A DNA stretch of 64,000 nt from Blastobasis lacticolella (GCA_905147135.1 LR990061.1:3076026-3140025), one strand, 5' to 3'; shown: positions 22,031 through 33,988, counted from the first letter of the stretch. The notes: generated from the sequence alone by a model not told the origin. Made by a program: numbers and translations.

Positions 22031-22830
22031 CGGTATAATTCGAATTTCATCAGTCTAGCTTCGATTGCTGCGATCGGGGTGTTGCAAAGACACACGCGTT
22101 GCGCGTGCGACGATACTTTCTGGACTTGCCGGCCCCAGGGATGGCTAGCCGGAAGCGCATGGTTTTGTTTGGGGTTCACACAAGCACTTCCGTTGTGCAC
22201 AACCCACTACACAAAATATCAACAAATTGGTTTATTTTATTTCTGAATACTTATCATATGTTTTATATATTGTGACATTTAATTATTTTATTACTTAACA
22301 GATATACTGAATTTACTATTGTATAAATTTTATATTTAGTCACTATAAAAAACAAATTATGTCAAACAGTTATTATAGTATATATGAATATTGTAAATAA
22401 CAAAAGTCCACGAGACTGAACTGCGGTTCTACACAGGTATTTATTTAATTTTAAAGTAGTATGTAGTAGGCAAATACAATGTATTAGTATATAAGACATA
22501 TCTAAAAAAAGAAAAAAAAAATTAACGGGTTTCTTGCCGTTTCTTTGCCATGGAGAACAACCTAGGATGCGGCGTTAACTGTGTGTTTCTTTCAACAAAA
22601 GGAAAGTATTCCCACCCCATTATTTGACGATTGAGTTTCTATGTAAAAATGTCCAAAGCTGAAATAAATATTGTGTCTTTCGAAACCTACCATATTTTTT
22701 TTAATCCAATCCTCTAGATTAAACGCTCTACATCCAACACAAAATTTTATGGATTATAAAATTTGCTAAATACAACATTTGGTCTTTCAAATTTTGTTTT
22801 TTCATTCGTAGTCCTTTAGAAATGTGCTCG
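22030..22830. other. Non-coding spacer, one GC-richer patch
   Basis: A patch at 22,060-22,200 (GATCGGGGTGTTGC, CACACGCGTTGCGCGTGCG) is flanked by AT-rich DNA. Its start follows a TTTGTTTACAG acceptor-like site. The frame through it is not recognisable, and I make no gene call. Confidence 0.4.
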
Positions 22831-22834
22831 ATGA

Positions 22835-23065
22835 TGTTTTGATTTCCTTACCTATGAAATTGGTACTTATGTCAAAAATGACGGAAACTGGAATTTTCAT
22901 ACAAGCAAATTTTACAGTTTCTTCGTTTAAACTATGTACGTATAATCAGACAGCATTAAGCCAACTAGTGCATACTATTTCAATTTGTTATCTGCCCTTT
23001 TCATAAAATTAGATCTGGATAAAGAGGCAAAACTGACGACAAATGAAAAGGGGTATTTCCAAACA
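22835..23065 (+). mobile_element. Mariner-like or related repeat fragment
   Basis: CTTACCTATGAAATTGGTAC, ATTTTCATACAAGCAAATTT and AAAGAGGCAAAACTGA are shared in the same order with 51,510-51,745. There the left edge reads TTAGGTCCTTACCTATGAAAT behind a TA, reminiscent of lepidopteran mariner ends. No transposase frame. Confidence 0.45.
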
Positions 23066-23369
23066 CTAATAAAATTATAAAATATATTTTTTATTTTTAT
23101 GCGCACATACTGGCATCTAAACATACTCTTTTTTTGAAATCATGTATTTATTTTGATGTACAATTGATGAACATATTGCATACAATTAAAAATATTTGAA
23201 TAAATGTGTAATTGCGAAATAAAACCCCAATTTCTTAGGTAAGAACCCTATATTAAGCCCTGGGTGATAATGGTAACGGTAGCATTATTCGGAGGGAATT
23301 AAAGGTTTTCTACAGAGGCGCAGATTTTGTGGCATTTCTTGTATCTTGCCAGACAAGGGACCTCTTTCT

Positions 23370-23575
23370 CACCTCACCTCAGGGGTGCAATTCCACGCCG
23401 GGCAGAAATTGAAATGATGAATTTTGTATCTAATACAAGTCTGAATGTCTATATGTATTTAAAAGTATATATTATTATGTATTATATCAGTTTAGTTATT
23501 AAGCTTTGTTTAGTTTGGAGCTAGATGGCGCTGTGTGAATTTGTTCACGATTATTTATTTATAACTATTTGTACT
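23370..23575 (+). mobile_element. SINE family S1 on the plus strand, head truncated
   Basis: Starts inside the tRNA-like head (CAATTCCACGCCGGGCAGAA), then the body, GCTAGATGGCGCTGTGTG, and a CACGATTATTTATTT tail. It is the only S1 copy on this strand. Confidence 0.7.
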
Positions 23576-23929
23576 TATACCTTTCCACATAGGCACAATG
23601 CAAAAAATATCCTCACTCATACAACGTGGGGTTAAAATTACCCTTTAGTAAATATGTACCTACTAGCTTTTACCCGCGGCATCGCTCGGGTCAAACTCGG
23701 GATAATTTTAAATTTAAAGCTTCATTTTAAAGATATACATATCCCGACGTTGCTTATAAATTGGTACGTTCTATAGCAGAACAGAGAAACTTTGCAGAAG
23801 TATTATGTACTCGTAAAACTTAAAATGATTGCCTTGGATGGAAGTACTACGGCCGGTAAAGAGATTACTCAAGGAGGTGATCGCTGTGGAGAGGCTGGTC
23901 AGTATTAGTAGGAATATTTATTGTGATTC

Positions 23930-24172
23930 ATTAGCAGATAGCACCAACCCCTTACGCTCGTGGGTGTCGTACAAGGCAACTAATATTTTCGAAGCAAAAT
24001 ATCTAGTGTCTCCGTAGACTGGAAAATGGGCAGCAGCGTTTTCCATTGTTATATTTACAACACTGCGATCTCCAACCCGCCTGCCAAGCGTGGAGATTAT
24101 GGCTATAACCTCCCCTTGCGTGGGAGAGGCCCTGAGTCCTGCAGTGCACTGTTTTAGGCTGTGATGATGATT
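23930..24172 (+). mobile_element. Family Z element
   Basis: Runs from ATAGCACCAACCCCTTACGC to TAGGCTGTGATGATGAT. It lacks the outermost 5' bases. Confidence 0.7.
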
Positions 24173-24509
24173 AACAGATAAACAAAAGTCAGTATACATT
24201 TTGAAAACCGGCACTACAGTTGAATTTCATTTGATTTTGGCAAAAATAAGGATCGAAGACTTTCATCACATATTTTCGAAAGGTTCAAGGGGAACGTGCC
24301 GATGAAAGAAGGAAAGTAGTAATGCTATGTATTTACTACAGTATCAACAGTAGAAGGTCTGATGGCGACCTAGCAGCGTTTATAAATGCTAATGTCCTTC
24401 GAAGGACAGAAATACACGAAGAAGACGATAAAGTAGGTAAATCATGTAGTAGATGTAACGCAACTAATCTTTTATATCACAAACTCTTTCCACATTTGGA
24501 TACGCTGGT

Positions 24510-24605
24510 CATGTTTTTTTATTGCTTAGGGAGGCACACGGACGGACGGACCTCCTGATGGAAAGCGCCCGTAGTCGTCGACGGTAACTGTCGCCCATGA
24601 CATAT
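24510..24605 (-). mobile_element. LINE 3' end fragment with poly(A)
   Basis: On the minus strand GCGCTTTCCATCAGGAGGTCC and a GTGCCTCCC segment end in CAATAAAAAAAC. It shares the 'ctttccatcaggtgg...ctgcc' end with 25,340, 39,345, 43,377 and 57,725. Confidence 0.5.
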
Positions 24606-24649
24606 ACAATTCATACATTTATGTTGAACGTAACTAAAATTCAGAACCA

Positions 24650-24850
24650 CAAGTGCGTTCCTGTGCGATGTCACTATGAGGAAATGCCTCATGACTGTAA
24701 TTTCGCTGGCTACCTTATCCTTCATACTGGAACACAACACTGCAAGCATTGTTGCTTGGCGGCTAAAATAGATAAGGCGGTGGTTCTCATCCAGGCGGAC
24801 TCCTCATGTTTGACAGAGTCCTACCATCTGATAAAATGTAATAAATAATA
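24650..24850 (+). repeat. LINE 3'-tail-like repeat, plus-strand copy
   Basis: Same family as 755-905 and 47,955-48,180: GCAAGCATTGTTGCTTGGCG, then GGCGGTGGTTCTCATCCAGG and a short AT tail. Confidence 0.6.
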
Positions 24851-25084
24851 ATCTTGAACATGCTAAATTACAAAATTGCATTTTGTGTAGTTGTTCGCGT
24901 AAGTTCGCAGCACCCGCGTAGAATGCAGGGGTTCCGTTTTTTTCTTCTGAGGTACGGAGCCCTGAAAACATTCGTGCTATGGTGCGGCTCCAAATAAATG
25001 AGTAAAGAGTAAATTTGTTTTGCGTTCTTAACTCATAGGTTACTATGTGATCATTCACAGGTACGGCATTGTCTGTAACACAAA

Positions 25085-25440
25085 AGGTGAAAACAGAAAA
25101 AGATCTGAAAACTGATAAGAACAAGGAAAAGGGATAATAAATTACATGTCTACTGCATGCACCTAATAATTTTTTTGAAAGTTTCAATCCAGTTCCATAG
25201 CTTTGTTTATAATCGACTTCAAAAACAAAAGAAGGAAGAGGTTCTATGTTTAACTGTATTATCATTCATCAACAAAATTTTATATTTTTTTATAAATGAC
25301 CACGCGACCACCACTTATCACACCACCACCACCACCGCGGAGGTGGCGGTGACCGCTTTCCGTCAGGTGGTCCGCTTGCCTGTTTGTCTGCCGTATAACT
25401 TTAAAAAATACCACACTCCTGTAAAGCTCTGACTTAACAA
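25085..25440. repeat. Fragment of the core repeat plus LINE end
   Basis: At 25,085-25,270 AGATCTGAAAACTGATAAGA and AATCGACTTCAAAAACAAAA resemble 16,500-16,640. At 25,300-25,410 a (CAC)n run is followed by a LINE end with TTTCCGTCAGGTGGTCC and TGTTTGTCTGCCGTAT. The 153-codon minus-strand frame at 24,804-25,265 overlaps two repeats and has no recognisable domain, so I do not call it a gene. Confidence 0.45.
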
Positions 25441-25686
25441 GCGGAGGTTCATTGCTGTTGTCCCCTTAATGCTATCCCCCGAATGGGGCACAATAGGAAT
25501 TTTGGTTTCGTTGTTCCCCAAATTCTGAAATGGTAGACAACGGCAATAAAAAATCACGTTGTGAATCAATTTTATTAAGAAAACGTAAGTGCCGGGTGTA
25601 TGAACCGAAGTTCCATTTACATTCTTTACGTTATTTCATTAAACAATATTCGAGTTCTTAAAAATGTATATTGCTTATCAAAATAA

Positions 25687-25858
25687 ACTACTTATATACT
25701 TTTAAATACATACTTATTATACATATACACCTAACACCCAGACCCGTAACAGAAATTAAAATTCATCATTTCAATTTCTGCCCGGCCGGGAATCGAACCC
25801 GGGACCTCTTGCGTGGCAGACCGGCGCATGTTGACCACTGAACCACTCAGGTCGTATT
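25687..25858 (-). mobile_element. SINE family S1, 3' truncated
   Basis: tRNA-like head with an intact GGTTCGATTCCCGGCCGGGC and the body up to AAGTATATAAGTAGTTT. The GCTAGATGGCGC end is missing. Sequence on either side (AAGAAAACGTAAGTGCCGGGT at 25,577 and AGAAAACTTAAGTGCCGGGT at 25,859) is duplicated, with CATTCGAGTTCTTAAAAATG following both times, so the SINE lies between two copies of an about 120-bp direct repeat. Confidence 0.75.
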
Positions 25859-26112
25859 AAGAAAACTTAAGTGCCGGGTATGATTCTAAGTTCCATTTAC
25901 ATTCTTTACGTAATTACATTGAACAACATTCGAGTTCTTAAAAATGTATATTGCTTATCAAATAAGGAATTACTACAATAAAGCCATTATTATCTCGTAA
26001 ATGGACCCTAAGCCTATGAACGAAGTTGCATTTTTGCAAAGTGCATTTCTCCATTGTAGCAAAATACATTTATAATAGAAATTTCAGAAATAACAATCAT
26101 CTTGGTGTCAAG

Positions 26113-26466
26113 AGCGTCGGTGGCCGAGCGGTTAGGGTATCCGACTCGTAAGCGAGAGATACCGTGTTCGAATCCCGCTGCGGCCATGTACCAAAGACTC
26201 TTTTCTGTGTAATGTACCTTAGTTGAATGCTAACCGATGCTCTTACGGTGAGGGAAAACATCGTGATGAAACCTGCACATTCAGGCGACTGAATGTGTAA
26301 CCAATCTGTAAATCAATCGAATCTGGTCAGGTTTCTCTGGTAGCAGGGTTATGGAGGTCAGACGGCAGTCGCTCCTGCAAATCCTGGTCATGATTAAGGC
26401 CAAGGGCCCGGGGTCAGGGTCTCGTGCGCGAGAGTACAACCGGGACATTAAGGCCAATACGATTAT
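26113..26466 (+). mobile_element. SINE family S2, full length
   Basis: A tRNA-like head (GGTGGCCGAGCGGTTAGGGT with A box, and GTTCGAATCCCGCTG as B box) continues into a unique body with ACCGATGCTCTTACGGTGAG and CCTGCACATTCAGGCGACTG. It ends in a tail GGCCCGGGGTCAGGG...AACCGGGACATTAAGGCCAA that matches RTE-type LINE tails. The length is about 354 bp. The head resembles Ser/Leu-type tRNAs (GGCCGAGCGGT) and is not a functional tRNA gene. Confidence 0.85.
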
Positions 26467-26509
26467 TATTTATTTTTAATCATCTTGGTGTCTTTATCCC
26501 GGTTGTGCT

Positions 26510-26700
26510 GTTGCGCGCTCGGGACACCGGACACCGATACACGCCACGCACATAACCGCCTAGGCGAATCACGTGCACTGCGTGCCCGGCCCCAGCCAGC
26601 CCGCCGGCGCGAGCACCCGCACCCACCAGCCGGCCTACCCGCGACGCCACCTGAGCTCGGAACAATTAAGTTAAAAGAATGTCGTCTGTCTGTCAGTACG
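26510..26700 (-). repeat. GC-rich repeat block, second copy
   Basis: Nearly identical to 13,195-13,410. Both are preceded (minus sense) by GACAGACGACATTCTTTT and read MFRAQ...RVGRLV in the same frame. Confidence 0.6.
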
Positions 26701-26934
26701 CCGCTTCAGTTAAGAAAATGACCATCTGTGGGAGAAAGAAACGGCAAGAAACCCATCGTATGAGCTTCGCATGGTGTACAACTTATGTGTTATTATGATG
26801 CAAAAGTGCATGATCAGTGACAAAAATAAATAGATTGAATGGCGAGTGAACATGCGACTTTGTGTTCTAAGTAACCTGTGTGTAATATATACACCCACAC
26901 ATGTAAGTAAACCAATCCTTAATTATTACTTATT

Positions 26935-27130
26935 TACATTTGACTAAATTCAGAGCCTAAATTTTGAAGCAAAAAGCGTGAGAGCAAATGAAAGTGGAGT
27001 GTATTGCTCATAGTGTACGGTCCATGTTTGTATCACTGATACAAACATGGACCAAACATGAAACATGAAGTAGAGTTTACAAACATACATACATACTGAT
27101 ATTTAGTTAGGCGTCTGCTTTTCAAAAGCC
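26935..27130 (+). repeat. Fragment of the core repeat
   Basis: TTTGACTAAATTCAGAGCCT and AAGCGTGAGAGCAAATGAAA match 7,010-7,160 and 12,390-12,540, followed by a small palindrome around ACAAACATGGACC. Confidence 0.6.
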
Positions 27131-27333
27131 ATGATCATGGTTGCACATTCAATCGCCTGAATGCGCAGGTTTCTTCACGGTAGATTCCCTCACCGTAAGA
27201 GCGTCGGTTAACATTCAACTAATTGACGTAACTCAGAAAAGAGTAGGTATATGCATGGCTACCGTATTATTCGAACCCGGTACCTCTCGTTTACGAGTCG
27301 GATACCTTATCCACTCGGTCACCGACGCTCATG
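27130..27333 (-). mobile_element. SINE family S2, head half
   Basis: On the minus strand the tRNA-like head GAGCGTCGGTGACCGAGTGG is followed by the body up to AATCGCCTGAATG's complement. The LINE-like tail is missing. Confidence 0.75.
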
Positions 27334-27414
27334 GTGACAATGTTATTAATATGTATAATATTTTATAAACCAATATACCTATACCTATTGATAAATCAGA
27401 TTTTTTTGTTCCGT

Positions 27415-27720
27415 TTATTTGGCTGCAATCCACTTGTATAGTGACATTCTATCATCGCACCGCTCGCCACCGACAGGGGTTCATCCTTACACCTTAGAGC
27501 CGAATTGGTCGCGAACTGTGAGGTTTCAAATTAACTTTTTCCCACGCGCACTAAGGTTGTGGAATGAACTACCTGGACCAGGTAGGTTTGCTTGGAAAGT
27601 ACAGCATGGAGTTCTTCAAGAAAGGGGTGAAAAGGTTTTAATGGCGTCGGCAACGCGTGGGCGATGCCCTTAGTACTGCTATTTTTTTCTATTTATATTT
27701 AGGGTATTCTTACGCCTACA
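27415..27720 (+). pseudogene. Jockey/CR1-type LINE C-terminal fragment
   Basis: Encodes HRSPPTGVHPYTLEPNWSRT, VRFQINFFPRALRLWNELPG and then, after the frame has shifted, ATRGRCP. FFPRxxRLWNELP is the hallmark tail of this LINE group. Relatives lie at 41,775-41,880 and 51,160-51,325 (both minus strand) and 27,918-27,992 (end only). Confidence 0.7.
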
Positions 27721-27917
27721 CTTGTAAGCTTAAAACACTATTTGTATGTGGTTACATCAGAAATCTGGTGACTAAAATAGGAGAAGAAACTCCTGTGCTA
27801 TAGTCACCGTCATTATTACAAGACATAGCAATTCAGATTTAGCAATATAAACGTACTCAAGGTTTTTTTCTTAAACACTAAAATAGTTATTTCAATAGTA
27901 ACAAAACAAACACCCAA

Positions 27918-27995
27918 ATGTCCATAGGCTGCGGGGATTGCTTACCTGCATACAGGCCATAAAATAGTTTACCACCTTATTGGTATATAAAAAGA
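27918..27995 (+). mobile_element. LINE 3' terminal fragment
   Basis: CTGCATACAGGCCATAAAAT, TACCACCTTATTGG and TATATAAAAAG form the poly(A)-like end of the family at 27,415. Confidence 0.5.
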
Positions 27996-28370
27996 ACCAG
28001 GCACGCACGGTTTTTATAATAGCCGTACTACCTACTTACTTGATTATGTATAGTCGGAACCGGAAAATCTACATTACATATATAAACCATATAATTTTAT
28101 ATGGAACACCTACTTATAAATATTTTACGCTAATCCAGATACAGTCAACAGCATAATTATCGACCTACCCAAAACCAGTTTATAATGAACTAGCGTCTCT
28201 ATAGACGCATAATACCAATGTTAGTTCCTTTTATACTGCTTTTGGGTATTACGATAGATATCTTCTGTAAAAGCGAAATTTCATTAGTTACTGCTAATAT
28301 TTGTTTATTATAACTATCTAGTTTTTATATAACATCAACTTTGCCTACCTTTGCCTAAATTTGTTCACGA

Positions 28371-28627
28371 TTATTACCCCATATCACGATATATACCCCA
28401 AACTAAGCAAAGCTTGTACTATGGGTGCTAGCTAACTGATATATTACTTATATACTTTATTATATACTTTTTTTCTTTTTCTAAATACATACTTATTATA
28501 CATAGAAAACCCAGACCCGTAACAGAAATTAAAATTCATCATTTAAATTTCTGCCCGGCCGGGTATCGAACCCGGGAGCTATTGCGTGGTTGACTGGCAT
28601 GTTGACCACTGAACCACTCAGGTCGTC
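28371..28627 (-). mobile_element. SINE family S1 at the left edge of copy B
   Basis: Near full length, with a GGTTCGATACCCGGCCGGGC B-box region. Its right part (from 28,500) is the start of the match to copy A. Confidence 0.8.
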
Positions 28628-29042
28628 AATTCGTATTCAGTAAAATTCGTATTCAGTCGCCTGAATGAGCAGATTTGATCACGAATATATAAAATACCGT
28701 AAGACGGTATTTTATTTGGCATTCAACTAATAGATGAGACTCAGAAAAGAGTCATTGGTGGGTACATACAAGGGCTAGTACCTACCCTATAACCCATCCT
28801 CTTGATTCACCCTGCATGAAAATCCGTACAGTAGTTTTTGAGTTTATCTCGAACAGACAGACAGAAGGGCTTCGTTTAAATGTACTGATAGTTTTATATT
28901 GCTAATGCTGGCAGCACTAGCGCCCGCCCGGTCCGCACGATTTTCCTCGGGGATACCTACTTTATTATAATATGCATGCTTTAAACACATAAACCTTTCT
29001 TATGAATCACTCTGTTTATTAATTCATTCTTTGTTCAACAAA

Positions 29043-29339
29043 ATAGACTATGGCACTCTCTCTAGTTGTTCATGGATATGTATGTATAGTATTGTATTAT
29101 TATTATAAATTTATTTTATATTTATTATATTTTATTTGAGAAGATAAGCATGTTTTTGTGTTTTAGTATGTATTCTATATCGCGCACGTCGATCTGCTTT
29201 ACTTATCTCATCTCTCTTCCGTAGGCCTGATGGAAGAAATTTCTTTTAGAAATAAGTAGTGCCTGTTGTGTCGTCTATATGTATGATGTTTCTCTATGTA
29301 TTTTAATGTGTGCAATAAAATGTTAAATAAAATAAATAG
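29043..29339 (+). mobile_element. LINE 3' end inserted in copy B only
   Basis: At the matching place in copy A (about 523) the sequence runs uninterrupted through CAAAATAATTAAAAACGAAT. In B about 297 bases intervene, with a CTGATGGAAGAAATTTCTTT motif (as in CR1/L2 3' UTRs) and CAATAAAATGTTAAATAAAA at the end. AAAATA-type bases at both edges fit a short target duplication. Confidence 0.75.
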
Positions 29340-29514
29340 TTAAAAACGAATGCGTTGCACAAATTAGGTAATAAATTACATTAATTTATTGGTGAAAACC
29401 GCAAGAAAATCACACCTACCTACGTCATTGACAGGAACCCATCACAACAATTCCTAGAAAAGGCATCAACGTGTTTCACAACTCTTTGTAGAACAGGTAC
29501 ACACCAATTTCTCC

Positions 29515-31913
29515 TTCTTGCAATCAATGCTTGCAGTGTTGTATTCCGGTTTGAAGGATAAGGTAGCCAGAGCAATTACAGGCACGTGGCATTTTAGCCC
29601 TAGTGACAACGCACCTGTCCGCGGCTCTGCATTTTTGTTGCCTGCAACCTAAATGCAACAGTTAAAACTTACCATCCAAGGCCTCGAGTCCGCTATTTGG
29701 CCCAATCGAATTGTAATTGGATCGCAATCGCAGCGCAATTGCAGTTGACGCGTTTTTGGTATCTGCTACTGTTGCTAATAGCTCGATTGAAGCTGTAAGG
29801 TACCTTAGCAGACAACAAAGTAAATTGCGGACTCGAAGGCCCGTCTGTTAGTTTATCCTTGCGTGCGTAGTATATAAAACATATCAACGCAGTATATATG
29901 CACCTCTCGTCTTTCTGACCTGACATCGAATGGTGGATGTCTTACTTAGATAGAAAAGACATCAACGCGGTCCGTACATACTATAAAACAAAGCTACGTA
30001 AATGATGTTATTTAGAGACAGACAATGTCAAATAGAAGTACAACAAAGAAAAATTTATTTAGTATCAATAAAACTAGTTTTATTGGAAAGACAATTTTAT
30101 GACATTTATGTTTGAATATGATTTCGATGATGTGGCCCTCGTGTGTTATTAACTTTATCATTCAACCAAAACTGACCTTTATCGCCGAACAAAATATTGT
30201 ATGGGTGATCTAATGTGTGAATTTAAGTATTTAGAGGATAATAATTAAGGTGGCCTAGTATTCTATAGAAGGATAAGGAAAAAAATAGGGCCCATCAGTT
30301 AAATATAAATTGCTATTTATTCAGGAAAGGAGAAGCATATTTAAACTACAGATAGACCAAAATTAGATAAGTTATTTATATGGGATAGACCATCATATTA
30401 AATAAAGTTACATGGACAATATCACAATGTATTCTGAACTTATTAAAACGTATCAAAATACATCAACATGTAGGCAAATAAATCGATTACAATAGGCACC
30501 AAAGCAATACAATGCAAGTTTATACTTAATTCTGTGTCTGGTCTGGAGCAAAAAGTTCCTCCCAGTCTCCGCCTGGACTTATACAGGCTGGCCTCTGGAC
30601 AAATAATGAAACCATGTTTAAGACTGCTACTCAGCAGCATCATAAAATCAGCAGCATCATCAGCAGCGTCTTTCTTAGATTAGACGAAAAACATAAAACT
30701 GTTTTTTCTAACAAATTAAATTGTTTCTTAATCGGCAACGATTACAACACACTGTATCACAACAACACGAATAAATCAATTATTGTCATTCATGATATGA
30801 CACATGAAAAGCGAGTGACGTTATATCACACTTCAAATTATTGTCAAATTACAGTACAATTTTATTATTTCATATAGGCTGTCATCTGGCGTGGAGTTCT
30901 AATGCAATTGAAAAGAGTTTGCAATGTTTAGGATACTTACTAGATCATTCAACTACATACAGGTTGCTCCTGAGTGATAAATTTAAAATATCTTAGTAAA
31001 TACTGGACTGATTGTTATGATAGTTTGCAGTTTTGTTTTAAATACCCTACTCCACTAGTAGTATTCGGCTTTATCCAGAGCGTAAGGACACCCTGTATAC
31101 TACTAGTATACCTGTAACTAGCCATAACTGTCATTTCTATTCTCATTTCCGGTCTCCTAAACGCCTAGGCTAAAAAGTCATAGACAAAAAACTCAGAATC
31201 GCCAGCAACGAAATGAATAAAAATTGGTTTACTATATTAAAATCATTATGTTTTACAAAATCAGCCCCCTAACCCATGTAATATATTCTCATAAAGTATT
31301 CTATGAGAATCAAAACTACATTGATTTTTCTTGAGTTTTCTACCAATTTGAATATTTTTTTGTTTTGTTCGCTATAATATTGGGATTCTAAAACTCAAAC
31401 AAAAAAGGGAATGTAGGGGCAAAGTAGTAGGCTACTTTACCCCTATCTACCCTTTTTTTCTTTCGTACAAATCATTTCTGTACTATAAACAACAAAACAA
31501 AATAAGAATTATTCAAATCTGTCCAGCCGTTTTCGAGTTATACCGAGATTAACGAAGAGCAACTGATTTTTTGTATGGATATTATAAAAAAATATCTAGT
31601 ATTCCACATCGATTTTGCAATAATATTGTATATGTTTGATGTATATATTATACCACACATATATGACATTTCTGTCTTTTTTAGCTAAGACCTTTACTGA
31701 TAAGTAGATTAAGTGTAAATTTAATGTATTGCAATGTTTTCAAAACTCTTAATCATTATTATTAATGTTATTACACAATTTTAAACATAACTTACTTATA
31801 TAAAGTAGGTACATAATCGACTAGAGAGTACACATCGTTCAAGAATTTCATACATTTCGTTCGGAAATGTTTAGATATGTCATTTTGTGATATTAATTAT
31901 TATTAATTATGCA
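29515..31913. other. Non-coding part of copy B
   Basis: Matches 715-3,150 of copy A, including the LINE-tail-like repeat (29,515-29,655) and the small inverted-repeat element (29,680-29,850). No gene is supported. Confidence 0.5.
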
Positions 31914-32181
31914 AGTCCGTGTGGTGTCCGGCAGAGTAGAATAGCACCAACCTCTTACACTCATGGGTGTCGCACAAGGCGACTAATGCTTTTGAGGCAA
32001 AAGATCAAGAGTCTCCGTAGTCTGGAAAATGGGGAGCGACGTTTTCCATTGTAATATTTAAACACTGCGATCTCCAACCCGCCTGCCAAGCGTGGAGATT
32101 ATGGCAATAACACGCTTGGCAGGCGTGGGAGAGGCCCTAAGTCCTGCAGTGGACTGTTACGGGCTGTGATGATGATGATGC
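31914..32181 (+). mobile_element. Family Z element inserted in copy B only
   Basis: Runs from GTCCGTGTGGTGTCCGGC to GGGCTGTGATGATGATG and interrupts sequence that is continuous in copy A near 3,148. ATGCAAG occurs on both sides, consistent with a 7-base target duplication. A short stretch, CACGCTTGGCAGGCGTGGGA, shows an internal rearrangement. Confidence 0.8.
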
Positions 32182-33304
32182 AAGTTTTGAAATATATCTA
32201 CCTTTAAATAACAATTTCACATAGACTATAATGCCATTTAATATAACACGTGCGAGTCCAGAGTGGGTCGCCATTACATATAAAAGACATCAACGCGGGC
32301 CCATTCGCTATCGGCCTAGCGCTCATTGTCATGATGATGGCGGCGGTACTAAACGTATAATAGTTGTTATTGTATCTCTTCTCTGGGCACCACGACAGGC
32401 GATTTTTGAGTGTCGAGTAAAATGTAACATAAATGCATGAAAATAAAGTTGGAAATTGAATGTAAAACTATAATACTTTGCTCGAGCATGACACAGAAAC
32501 TAAAGACAAGCCAATTTGAACAACCAAAGACTCCATTTTATTTTTGGAGTACTTACACATATAAAATTGGACGTTTCGATTAAAGTTCCCTTCAAGTGCG
32601 CGTCGCGACACGAATTTTATTCTAGACACCTATGAGACGAACTCGGCGATGTAGGTTAGATTCTTAGGAATATCTATCATCAACGTCTCGGTAAATCATC
32701 AGGTAAGATGTGTGCAACAGAACGGGGGACTCCCGCGCAGCACGCGAGGGCCCAGAGTCCGCTTTCCTGCTATTCTTGGCCCACTTTGCTCGACTTCTAT
32801 ATCCAAGCGTATAAATCAATGTTCATCACCATCCGAGCTGTCTATTCCATATTCTATCAGGATCCGCTTTCCTGCTCTATTATATATTTTAATATATACG
32901 ACATTTACAAATAAAATAAAAAGCTGGCTGCCTCCTTCCACCGCCAACCCATAGGAATAGCCAATTATCAATCCAGCGTGGGAATGCAGCGAGTCTTATG
33001 GACACCATACCCATCAATGAAAGCGATACGACCGCCTGTTGTTTTCTCTGTTCCCGTTACCTTTATGTACCGACTGTAGCCTTTGTTTATGCAATAAAGT
33101 GTTTATTCATTCACTCATTCAATGTGGGTAACATAGATATGATGTGTTTTGTATTTGCAACTCAATAAATGAATTACCAAAGTAACAGGTCGTCTTATTT
33201 CTACGCCTATACTATAGTACATACCTATGTTCTTGTAAAGGAAGCATAAGAACATAATTTTCACTAAACAGTAAAAAAATCCCATTATAAGTGAATACTG
33301 ACAA

Positions 33305-33544
33305 GCATCATCATCATCATCACAGCCCATGACAGTCCACTGCAGGACTTATGGCCTCTCCACGAAAGGGGAGGCTATTGCCTTAATCTCCACGCTTGGC
33401 AAGCGGGTTGGCGGAAACCGCTGCTGCCCATTTCCCATCCTACGGAGACTCTGGACCTTTTGCTTTTAAACGTAAGTCGCCTTGTACGACACCCCCGAGT
33501 GTAAAGGGTTGGTGCTATTCTACTCTGCCGGACACCACACGGCT
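33305..33544 (-). mobile_element. Family Z element in copy B
   Basis: Counterpart of 4,397-4,638 at the same place in the duplicated block. Confidence 0.75.
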
Positions 33545-33738
33545 TACAAGCATACTAATAACAAGATAATTGAATTTGGTCCTTACTTTTGCTTCTACGA
33601 AGACTGATCCCAGTGGCACGAGTGTTACACATTCATAACATCCCCAAAGCTTTTGATAGCTATAGTCAATGGTGACATAGCTGTACTAACACATGCACTA
33701 TGTGATGTTTGCTTCAGAAAATTCATTATTTTGTATAC

Positions 33739-33988
33739 CGTCATCGGAGCCCATAACAGTCCACTGCAGGAATTAGGCCTCTCCCACGAAAAGGGGAGGT
33801 TATTGCCATAATCTCAACGCTTGGCACGCAAGTTTGAGATCGCAGTGTTGTAAATATAACAATAAAAAACGTCGCTCCCCATTTTCCAGTCTACGGAGGA
33901 TCTTTTAACTCGAAAACATTAGTTGCCTTGTACGACACTCACGAGTGTAAGGGGTTGGTGCTAAACTACTCTGCTGGACACCACACGG
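33739..33988 (-). mobile_element. Second family Z element in copy B
   Basis: Counterpart of 4,833-5,082. The fragment predates the duplication. Confidence 0.7.

Noticed and set aside
24804..25265. 153-codon open frame on the minus strand
   Set aside because: It spans a LINE-tail-like repeat and a fragment of the core repeat, has no recognisable domain, and no splice or start context supports it.
26120..26190. Possible tRNA gene (Ser/Leu-like A and B boxes)
   Set aside because: The same head recurs joined to the same 280-base body in many places, so it is a SINE head. The A and B boxes are there but the tRNA fold is not complete.
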